Positions 51,560-59,061 of a stretch of 64,000 nucleotides of DNA are shown in pieces. The number at the start of each line of letters is the position of its first letter. Position 1 is the first letter of the stretch. Under the pieces are notes generated by a model. The model did no database searches. It was given only the letters and a program-made list of their open reading frames with translations, and had not been told where the DNA came from. Source of the stretch: Bacillota bacterium (lineage in GTDB: Bacteria > Bacillota > Clostridia > Christensenellales > Aristaeellaceae); contig JAEYOW010000018.1 of NCBI GenBank assembly GCA_023411375.1, forward strand, positions 1 through 64,000. Reading direction: 5' to 3'. A program made the translations under genes and the position numbers.

Positions 51560-52486
51560 ATGAAAATCGTCGTTGCGCTGGGCGGTAATGCGCTTGGCAA
51601 CACCCTGCCGGAGCAGATGCTCGCGGTGAAGGAAACCTCCAAAGCCATCGCGGATTTAATCGAGGACGGGCATCAGGTCATCCTGACGCACGGCAACGGG
51701 CCGCAGGTTGGCATGATTCAAAACGCGTTCGGCGAATACGCCCGCGCGCACGATCTGGGCCAGACCCCGCTATCCGTCTGCGTGGCCATGAGCCAGGGCT
51801 ATATCGGGTACGATCTGCAAAACGCCCTGCGCGAGGAGCTTTTGGACCGGGGCATCCACAGGCCGGTATCCACGGTGCTCACTCAGGTGCGCGTGGACCC
51901 GGATGACCCGGCGTTTGAAATCCCCACAAAGCCCATCGGCCATTTCATGACCAAAGAGGAAGCCGACGAGCTGACCGCCGCCAAGGGGTATGTATTCGTG
52001 GAGGATTCAGGGCGCGGCTACCGCCGCGTGGTCGCCTCCCCCAGACCTGTTGAAATTGTGGAGATCGATACCGTTCACGACCTGCTCGCCGCCGGGCAGA
52101 TCGTGGTTGCGGCGGGCGGCGGCGGCATTCCCGTCGTGGCGCGCGGCCATCATTTAAGCGGTGTCGCCGCGGTGATCGACAAGGACTTTGCCGCGTGCAA
52201 GCTGGCCGAAGCGCTGGACGCAAACCTCTTAATCATCCTGACAGCGGTCGAAAAGGTCGCCATCCGCTTTGGCAAGCCCGGTCAGGAATGGCTAAGCGAC
52301 CTCAGCGCGGTCGAGGCACAGCGCTATGCGGAGGAGGGGCATTTCGGCCGCGGGTCGATGCTGCCCAAGGTACAGGCCGCCATCCAGTTCGCGCGCAGCG
52401 GAGCCGGGCGCGAGGCGCTGATTACGCTGCTTGAAAAGGCGCGCGACGGCATCGAGGGTAAGACGGGGACGCGCATCCATGCCTGA
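51560..52486 (+). CDS. arcC: carbamate kinase
   Basis: This 308-residue enzyme (YqeA/ArcC) converts carbamoyl phosphate and ADP to ATP, ammonia and CO2. Family motifs are VALGGNALG at the start, HGNGPQVGM, VVAAGGGGIPV and VIDKDFAACKLAE. It lies 30 bases behind ygeW, the likely source of its substrate, so the pair conserves energy by substrate-level phosphorylation. It overlaps mocA by eight bases. Confidence 0.96.
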   Translation: MKIVVALGGNALGNTLPEQMLAVKETSKAIADLIEDGHQVILTHGNGPQVGMIQNAFGEYARAHDLGQTPLSVCVAMSQGYIGYDLQNALREELLDRGIHRPVSTVLTQVRVDPDDPAFEIPTKPIGHFMTKEEADELTAAKGYVFVEDSGRGYRRVVASPRPVEIVEIDTVHDLLAAGQIVVAAGGGGIPVVARGHHLSGVAAVIDKDFAACKLAEALDANLLIILTAVEKVAIRFGKPGQEWLSDLSAVEAQRYAEEGHFGRGSMLPKVQAAIQFARSGAGREALITLLEKARDGIEGKTGTRIHA

Positions 52487-53078
52487 GCTGGGAGCCGTTG
52501 TGCTCGCCTCGGGCGAAAGCGCGCGCTTTGGGGATAGCGACAAGCTGCTCGCGCCGTTTCACGGCAAGCCGTTGCTTGCGCATGTGCTTATGGCGCTGCC
52601 GGGGGACGTTTTTATCCGGCGGCTTGTGGTAACGCGCGGCGCGGAAGCGGCGGCGCTGGCAAAAAGCCTTGGCTTTGATGTGCTTTTGCATGATAAGCCC
52701 GATGTCAGCGACACCATCCGCCTGGGCATTGCGCGCATGCGCGGCCTGGACGGGTGCCTGTTTTGCGTAGGCGACCAGCCCCTGCTGCGCGCCGATACCG
52801 TGCGCCGCCTCGCCGCCGCCTTTGCCGCGGAACCGGCGCGAATCGTCCGCGCCGCTTTTGACGGCCGTGGGGGTAACCCTGTGCTATTCCCGCAGGCGCT
52901 GTTTGGGGAGCTGGCGGCCCTTGCGGCGGGCCAGTCCGGCGGCGCGGTCATCCGCGCCCACCGCGAGCTGGTGCTTCCCGTTCAGGCGCAATACGCGCTG
53001 GAGCTGGAGGACGTAGATACGCGAACGGATTTGAAACGGCTCGCACAATTCTCATCGTTTGAAAAGGAGCGTGATTGA
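52479..53078 (+). CDS. mocA: molybdenum cofactor cytidylyltransferase-like protein
   Basis: This 199-residue nucleotidyltransferase is expected to attach CMP to molybdopterin, giving the cytosine dinucleotide cofactor used by xanthine dehydrogenase-type enzymes. It has the NTP-binding loop VVLASGESARFGDSDKLL, SDTIRLGI and CVGDQPLL. Cofactor type is inferred from the hydroxylases nearby; the protein itself resembles MocA/YgfJ. The ATG at 52479 lies in the end of arcC; the longer frame is not needed. Confidence 0.92.
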   Translation: MPELGAVVLASGESARFGDSDKLLAPFHGKPLLAHVLMALPGDVFIRRLVVTRGAEAAALAKSLGFDVLLHDKPDVSDTIRLGIARMRGLDGCLFCVGDQPLLRADTVRRLAAAFAAEPARIVRAAFDGRGGNPVLFPQALFGELAALAAGQSGGAVIRAHRELVLPVQAQYALELEDVDTRTDLKRLAQFSSFEKERD

Positions 53079-53079
53079 T

Positions 53080-54417
53080 ATGCTGCTGATTGGAGGCGGC
53101 AGGCTGATTACCCGCGACGCGGCGCAGCCCTATCTCAGCGACGGCTGCGTAGTAACGGACGGCGGCCTGATTCGTGAAATCGGACCAACCTCAGCTATGC
53201 GCGCCAAATACCCGGACGCGGAAAATCTGGACGCGCGGGGCGGCGTCATCATGCCCGGCCTTATCAACGCGCACAACCACATCTATTCCGCCTTTGCGCG
53301 CGGACTGGCCATCAAGGGCCCGGCGCGGCATACCTTTCTGGAAATTCTCGACGGCCAGTGGTGGACCATCGACCGCCACCTGCTGTTGGAGGACACGCGC
53401 GCAAGCGCGGACTGCTTTTTTATCGAATGCGTGGAAAACGGCGTGACCGCGATGTTTGATCACCACGCCAGCTACGGGGAAATCCCCGGCAGCCTGTTCG
53501 CCATCGCGGAAAGCGCGAAACCGTTTGGCGTTCGGGCCAACCTCTGCTACGAAATCAGCGACCGGGACGGCCGGGAAAAAATGCTTCAGGCCGTGGAGGA
53601 GAACGTTCGGTTCATTGAGTGGGCGCGCGGGGATGCGTCCGGCCAGTTCGCGGGCATGATGGGCATGCATGCGCCCTTCACCCTATCCGACGAAACGCTT
53701 GCCTATTGCGTTTCCCAGAACCCCTCCGGCGCGGGCTACCACATTCACGTGGCCGAGGGCATGCTGGACGTGCAGAAATCCCTTGCCGAGCACGGCAAGC
53801 GGCCCGTTTTCCGCCTGCATGATTTTGGCATTCTGGGCGAAAAGACCGTCTGCGGACACTGTACGCACATTTCCGAGGCCGAGATCGACCTTTTGCGCGA
53901 TTGCGGCTGCATGGTGGCTCACAACCCGGAAAGCAACATGGGCAACGCCATCGGCTGTCCGCCCGTGCTGCGCATGTTTGAAAAGGGCGTGCTTCTGGGC
54001 CTTGGCACCGACGGCTATACCAACGACATGCTGGAAAGCTACAAAGTTGCCAACCTTCTGCACAAGCACCACCTTGCCGACCCCACCGCCGCGTGGGCGG
54101 AAATTCCGCACATGCTTTTCACCGGCAACCGCGAAATGGCCGCGCGCTTCTTCCAAACGCCCGTCGGCATCCTTCGCGAGGGCGCGGCGGCGGACGTGAT
54201 CGTCATGGACTACGACCCGCCCACCCCCATGGATGAAACCAACGTAAACGGCCACATCCTTTTCGGCCTGAGCGGGCGTTCCACGCGCCACACCGTCATC
54301 GCGGGAAAAATCCGTATGAAAAACCGCGAGCTTATCGGCGCGGACAAGGAAGCTATGCTCGCCCACGCGCGCGAGCGCGCCGCCGCGCTTGGCAAGCGGA
54401 TTAACGAGGGGCGGTAA
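53080..54417 (+). CDS. ssnA: SsnA-family aminohydrolase
   Basis: This 445-residue amidohydrolase resembles SsnA of E. coli. Metal motifs are PGLINAHNHIYSAF, GYHIHVAEG, CGHCTHISEAE and LGTDGYTND. It probably deaminates or opens a purine-derived ring, and the family is found with YgfK and selenium-dependent xanthine dehydrogenase. AAGGAG lies ten bases before the ATG at 53080, which is one base after the mocA stop. The next gene follows only after 239 bases of palindrome-rich DNA. Confidence 0.94.
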   Translation: MLLIGGGRLITRDAAQPYLSDGCVVTDGGLIREIGPTSAMRAKYPDAENLDARGGVIMPGLINAHNHIYSAFARGLAIKGPARHTFLEILDGQWWTIDRHLLLEDTRASADCFFIECVENGVTAMFDHHASYGEIPGSLFAIAESAKPFGVRANLCYEISDRDGREKMLQAVEENVRFIEWARGDASGQFAGMMGMHAPFTLSDETLAYCVSQNPSGAGYHIHVAEGMLDVQKSLAEHGKRPVFRLHDFGILGEKTVCGHCTHISEAEIDLLRDCGCMVAHNPESNMGNAIGCPPVLRMFEKGVLLGLGTDGYTNDMLESYKVANLLHKHHLADPTAAWAEIPHMLFTGNREMAARFFQTPVGILREGAAADVIVMDYDPPTPMDETNVNGHILFGLSGRSTRHTVIAGKIRMKNRELIGADKEAMLAHARERAAALGKRINEGR

Positions 54418-54449
54418 CGGCGGATTGGGCAGCGCCCCAAAACCTTACG

Positions 54450-54614
54450 TCGCAACGTTATAGCGTGAGCGTTGCGAGCGCCCAAAGGGCGCAAGAAACG
54501 CAGTTTTCCCCCATTGCATGGGTTTTTCAATGGTCAGCGGCAGGTCTCCGCCCCACGCCCCGCACAAGGACTTTTCCCTTGAAAATCCCGGATTGACCGC
54601 GCTTTGTGCGGTCA
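54450..54614. repeat. palindrome-rich intergenic stretch between ssnA and ygfK
   Basis: Four hairpins are visible: TCGCAACG/CGTTGCGA (54450-54477), GCGCCC/GGGCGC with an AAA loop (54478-54492), CCCAT/ATGGG followed by TTTTT (54510-54527, terminator-like), and TGACCGC/GCGGTCA (54594-54614). The third may reduce read-through. No gene is seen in the 239-base gap. Confidence 0.65.
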
Positions 54615-54656
54615 GGAGAATGCAATTTGGTGTTTATTATATTCGGAGGTGCCCTT

Positions 54657-57600
54657 ATGAGCGATAAAATGCGGCCTGTACCCTTTGGCGAGCTGATGAA
54701 CCGGGCCTTGACGGAATACCGGCGGGACGGTTCCCTGTTTGGCGTTTACCGGCTGTACCGCCATGAAAGCGGCAAAACCCTGCCTATTTTCGGCGAAACG
54801 ATCGAGACGCCGTTTGGGCCTGCCGCCGGGCCGCACACGCAGCTTGCTCAAAACCTGATTGCGGCCTACGCGGGCGGCAGCCGCTTTTTTGAGCTGAAAA
54901 CCGTACAAACGCTGGCCGGCGACGATCTTCATGTGGAAAAGCCCTGTATCCTGGCCCTGGAGGAAGGGTACAACGTGGAATGGTCCACTGAGCTTACCGT
55001 CCCCCAGGCGCTTTGCGAGTACATCAAGGGCTGGTTCGCCATCAAGCTGTTAAGCCGCGAACTGGGGTTGGGCAGCGATACGGGCTTTGTGTTCAACATG
55101 TCCGTCGGCTACGACCTGGAGGGCATCCGTTCCGAAAAGATCGACGGCTTCATCGAGGGGCTGAAGGACGCGGGTGCGGCCGCCTGCTTCCGGGAGTGTA
55201 TGGATTGGGCGCTTTCGCACCTGAATCGCTTTGAGCGCGTTGACGAGGCGTTTGTCCGCTCCGTCAGCCCGCGCATCTGTACCTCTATCACGCTTTCCAC
55301 CTTGCACGGCTGCCCGCCGGACGAAATTGAACGCATCGCGACCTACCTGATTGAGCAAAAGCGTCTGAACACCTATGTCAAATGCAACCCGACGCTGCTT
55401 GGGTATGAGTTTGCCCGCCGTACCATGGATGGCATGGGTTATGACGAGCTGGTGTTCGACGATCACCATTTCCGCAACGACCTTCAGTTTGCCGACGCCG
55501 TGCCCATGTTTACGCGGCTTGCGGGCAAAGCCGAAAAGCTTGGCCTTGCGTTTGGCGTCAAGCTGTCCAACACATTCCCCGTTGCCATCGCCCGCGGCGA
55601 GCTGCCCGGCGTCGAAATGTACATGAGCGGCAAAGCTCTTTATCCTTTGACCATCGCGCTGGCGAAAAAAATCGAGGATGCCTTTGACGGGCGGCTGCGC
55701 GCATCCTATTCCGGCGGCGCGGACATGTTCAACATTGGCGACATTTACGATTGCGGCATCTGGCCCATCACGCTGGCGACGACCTTGCTAAAGCCCGGCG
55801 GCTACAACCGCCTGGAGCCCATTGCGAGGGCGCTGTCCGGACAGCCCTATCACGCCTTTGACGGCGTCGACCTTAAAAAGCTTGCCGCCCTGTGTGGGCG
55901 CGCGACGCTGGACGCGCGCCACATCAGGCCTGCCAAGCCCGAGCCCTACCGCAAGCTGAAAAGCCGGGTTCCCCTCCTGGATTGTTTCACCGCTCCCTGT
56001 CAGGAGGGCTGTCCCATTCATCAGGATATTACCGCCTATCTGGATCTTGTCGGCGAAGGCCAGTACGCGGAAGCGCTCGCAGTCGTCTGCGAAAAAAATC
56101 CGCTGCCCTTTATCACGGGAACCATCTGCTCTCACCTCTGCCAAACGCGCTGTACCCGCCATTTTTACGAGGACGCGGTGCATATCCGCTCCGCGAAGCT
56201 GGTTGCGGCGCAGCGCGGCTTTGACGCTTTCCTGCCCACCCTCCGTCCGGCCGCCCGCCTCCCGCAACGCATAGCGGTGGTCGGAGGCGGCCCCGGAGGT
56301 ATGGCGGCGGCTTTTTTTGCCGCGCGTGCCGGCGCGAGGGTTACGCTGTTTGAGAAGCGGGACAGCCTGGGGGGCATTGTCCGGTACGTGATTCCCGCTT
56401 TCAGAATCGCGGATGAAGCCATTGATCACGACATACGTCTGCTAAACGCGCTCGGCGTTGATATCCGCCTGAACGCGGAGGTCGCGTCGGCAAGCGCGCT
56501 GTTGGACGAGGGATATACGCACGTCGTTCTCGCTGTGGGCGCATGGGAACCGTCTCCACTGCGTTTGAATTGCGGCGAGGCTATGGATGTGCTGCATTTT
56601 CTTGAAACCGCCAAAAAAAGCCCGGAGGTGCTGAACGCCGGCAAGCGCGTTGTGGTCGTGGGCGGCGGCAATACCGCCATGGACGCGGCGCGCGCGGCAA
56701 AGCGCCTGCCGGGTGTGGAGAGCGTCGCCCTCGTATACCGCAGGACGCGGCGGCAGATGCCCGCCGACCTGGAGGAATTGGAGCTTGCCGCCCATGACGG
56801 CGTGCGCTTTATGGAGCTTCGAAACCCAAGCGCGCTCAAGGACGGCCGTCTCACGCTTGACATCATGCGGCTGGGAAGGGTGGACGCCAGCGGGCGGCAA
56901 AGCCCGGAGCCTACCGGCGAGACGGAAACCATTCCTTGCGATCTGCTGGTATCCGCCATCGGGGAAAAAGCGGACGCAGTATTCCTGCGCCAGTGCGGCG
57001 TGGCCGTCAGCCAGGCCGGCCAGGTATCGGCCATCCGCCAGAGCGGTCAACTGTATGTTATTGGCGATGCGATGCGCGGCCCGGCCACGGTGGTCGAGGC
57101 CATCGCGGACGCGTGCGAGGCGGTGGAGGCCATTCTGGGCGGCGCTGCCGGCACCTGCCCGGATGCCGCCGGCGCAACCGTCGAAACGGCCCGCACTGAA
57201 TGTACCGCCGTGAATGCCGTTTCCGTCGCGGCGCTGAAAGCCCGGCGCGGCGCGCTTTGCGAGTGTGCGGACGCGCGGGATGAGGCGGCGCGCTGCCTGC
57301 ATTGCGGTCAGGTGTGCGAAAACTGCGTGGACGTATGCCCCAACCGCGCCAACATCGCCATCCGCGTTCCCGGCATGGCGGGTCGACAGATCGTCCATCT
57401 GGACGGAATGTGCAACGAGTGCGGCAACTGCGCGGCCTTCTGCCCCTACCAGAGCAGGCCGTATAAGAATAAGCTTACCCTGTTCAGCACCCGCGAGGAT
57501 TTTGCGGACAGCGACAACGAGGGCTTTTTGCCGCTGGCAAACGGCCGTATGCTGGTTCGCCTGAACGGGCACAGCTACGAGGACGACGGCGCATTTACCG

Positions 57601-57665
57601 CGACGGGCGGCCCGCTGGGCGCCCTGATGCGCGCGGCGCTTGACAGTATCAGTGAAATGAGGTGA
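54657..57665 (+). CDS. ygfK: YgfK-family iron-sulfur flavoprotein (putative selenate reductase subunit)
   Basis: This 1002-residue protein has an N-terminal half that resembles a dihydroorotate-dehydrogenase-like barrel (ETPFGPAAGPHTQ; ISTLHGCPP-like TLSTLHGCPPDEIE). A GltD-type module follows, with cysteine motifs CFTAPCQEGCPIHQDI and TICSHLCQTRC, FAD motif VVGGGPGGMAAAF (about 540) and NAD motif VVGGGNTAMDAA (about 665). A C-terminal ferredoxin domain has CLHCGQVCENCVDVCP and CNECGNCAAFCP. It probably feeds or accepts electrons for the xanthine dehydrogenase encoded two genes downstream. The ATG at 54657 follows GGAGG by seven bases. The selenate reductase name is historical and not supported by the context. 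Confidence 0.94.
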   Translation: MSDKMRPVPFGELMNRALTEYRRDGSLFGVYRLYRHESGKTLPIFGETIETPFGPAAGPHTQLAQNLIAAYAGGSRFFELKTVQTLAGDDLHVEKPCILALEEGYNVEWSTELTVPQALCEYIKGWFAIKLLSRELGLGSDTGFVFNMSVGYDLEGIRSEKIDGFIEGLKDAGAAACFRECMDWALSHLNRFERVDEAFVRSVSPRICTSITLSTLHGCPPDEIERIATYLIEQKRLNTYVKCNPTLLGYEFARRTMDGMGYDELVFDDHHFRNDLQFADAVPMFTRLAGKAEKLGLAFGVKLSNTFPVAIARGELPGVEMYMSGKALYPLTIALAKKIEDAFDGRLRASYSGGADMFNIGDIYDCGIWPITLATTLLKPGGYNRLEPIARALSGQPYHAFDGVDLKKLAALCGRATLDARHIRPAKPEPYRKLKSRVPLLDCFTAPCQEGCPIHQDITAYLDLVGEGQYAEALAVVCEKNPLPFITGTICSHLCQTRCTRHFYEDAVHIRSAKLVAAQRGFDAFLPTLRPAARLPQRIAVVGGGPGGMAAAFFAARAGARVTLFEKRDSLGGIVRYVIPAFRIADEAIDHDIRLLNALGVDIRLNAEVASASALLDEGYTHVVLAVGAWEPSPLRLNCGEAMDVLHFLETAKKSPEVLNAGKRVVVVGGGNTAMDAARAAKRLPGVESVALVYRRTRRQMPADLEELELAAHDGVRFMELRNPSALKDGRLTLDIMRLGRVDASGRQSPEPTGETETIPCDLLVSAIGEKADAVFLRQCGVAVSQAGQVSAIRQSGQLYVIGDAMRGPATVVEAIADACEAVEAILGGAAGTCPDAAGATVETARTECTAVNAVSVAALKARRGALCECADARDEAARCLHCGQVCENCVDVCPNRANIAIRVPGMAGRQIVHLDGMCNECGNCAAFCPYQSRPYKNKLTLFSTREDFADSDNEGFLPLANGRMLVRLNGHSYEDDGAFTATGGPLGALMRAALDSISEMR

Positions 57666-57670
57666 CGGGC

Positions 57671-59041
57671 ATGCTGCTCATTCAAAACGGCGCGTTGGTT
57701 ACGGAGCAGGGCGTTGCGTACGCCGACCTGGGCGTGGAGGGCGGCAAAATCGCCCGTCTTTGCGCCCGCATTGATCCCCAGCCGGGAGACGAGGTGCTGG
57801 ACGCGACGGGTCTGTTGGTTTTTCCCGGCTTCATCGACGGGCATACGCATTTTGACATGGATAACGGCATCACCGTTACGGCGGATGATTTCGCCACCGG
57901 CACGCGCGCCGCGCTGATTGGCGGCACCACCACCGTGGTGGACTTCGCCACGCAGGACCGGGGGGCCACCCTCGCGCACGCGCTTAAAGCGTGGCACGCC
58001 AAGGCGGATGGCCGTTGCTCGTGCAATTACGCCTTTCATATGGCGATTACCGACTGGAATGAGCGCACGCGTTCGGAAATTGAGGAGATGTTCCGCGCGG
58101 GTATCAGCTCCTTCAAACTGTACCTAGCTTACGACGCGCTTCGCGTATCGGACGAAAGCGTATTTGACATCCTGACCCTGATGAAGCGCCTGGGCGGAGT
58201 GGTGGGCGTTCATTGCGAAAACGGCGACCTTGTCAACGCGGGCGTTAAGCGGGAGAAGGCGGCGGGCCGCCTCTCCCCCGCTTCGCATCCCGCCTCCCGC
58301 CCAACGGTTGTGGAGGCGGAGGCCATCCGCCGTCTGCTTGCCATCGCAAGGCTGGCGGATTGCGCTGTCAACATCGTGCATTTGAGCAGCGCCGCCGGGC
58401 TTGAGGAGGTCCGCAGGGCAAGGGCGGATGGGCAGCGCGTATTTGTTGAAACCTGCCCGCAGTATCTGCTGCTGACGGATGAACGGTATCAGGAACCGGA
58501 TTTTGCGGGCGCGAAGTACGTATGCTCCCCGCCCCTGCGCGCGGCCCGCGACCGGGCGGCGCTAACCCGGGCGATGCTCGGCGGTGAGATCGATACCATC
58601 GCGACGGATCATTGCAGCTACACCCTTGCGCAAAAAGCCATCGGCAAAAACGACTTTTCCCGCATTCCCAACGGCCTGCCGGGCGTGGAGCACCGTCCCG
58701 AGGCGTTTTACGCCGCGTTTGTGGATACCGGCCTTCTAAGCGCCGCGCAAATGTGCCGCCTGCTTGCCATAAACCCGTCGCGGCAGTTTGGCATGTATCC
58801 TAAAAAGGGCGTGCTGTGCCCCGGCAGCGATGCGGATATCGTGCTGTGGGACTGCGCGGCGCGGGGAAGCATCCGCGCCTCCGACCAATTGCAAAATACC
58901 GATTACACCCCCTATGAGGGCATGAAGCTGGCGGGCCGTCCGAGGCATGTGCTGTTAAACGGCGAAGTTGCCGTGCGAGACGGCGGCATCGTGCTTGAAA
59001 ACGCCGGGCGGTATGTCGCACGCAACCCTGTTGAGGTCTGA
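57671..59041 (+). CDS. hyuA: dihydropyrimidinase/hydantoinase-type amidohydrolase
   Basis: This 456-residue cyclic amidohydrolase corresponds to E. coli YgeZ/HyuA. Metal motifs are PGFIDGHTHFDMD, a likely carboxylated lysine in SSFKLYLAYD, GVHCENGD, NIVHLSSAAG and IATDHCSYT. It opens a hydantoin-like ring, here probably a product of urate or xanthine breakdown such as an allantoin-like ureide. The ATG at 57671 follows GAGG by eight bases and the ygfK stop by five bases. Confidence 0.94.
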   Translation: MLLIQNGALVTEQGVAYADLGVEGGKIARLCARIDPQPGDEVLDATGLLVFPGFIDGHTHFDMDNGITVTADDFATGTRAALIGGTTTVVDFATQDRGATLAHALKAWHAKADGRCSCNYAFHMAITDWNERTRSEIEEMFRAGISSFKLYLAYDALRVSDESVFDILTLMKRLGGVVGVHCENGDLVNAGVKREKAAGRLSPASHPASRPTVVEAEAIRRLLAIARLADCAVNIVHLSSAAGLEEVRRARADGQRVFVETCPQYLLLTDERYQEPDFAGAKYVCSPPLRAARDRAALTRAMLGGEIDTIATDHCSYTLAQKAIGKNDFSRIPNGLPGVEHRPEAFYAAFVDTGLLSAAQMCRLLAINPSRQFGMYPKKGVLCPGSDADIVLWDCAARGSIRASDQLQNTDYTPYEGMKLAGRPRHVLLNGEVAVRDGGIVLENAGRYVARNPVEV

Positions 59042-59061
59042 CCCGGGAAAGGAGCGGTCGT

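Noticed and set aside
54657..57665. Selenate reductase function for YgfK
   Set aside because: The name comes from early annotation. The domains (DHOD-like, GltD-like, ferredoxin) and neighbours point to electron transfer in purine metabolism, and no selenate-reducing molybdenum subunit is present.
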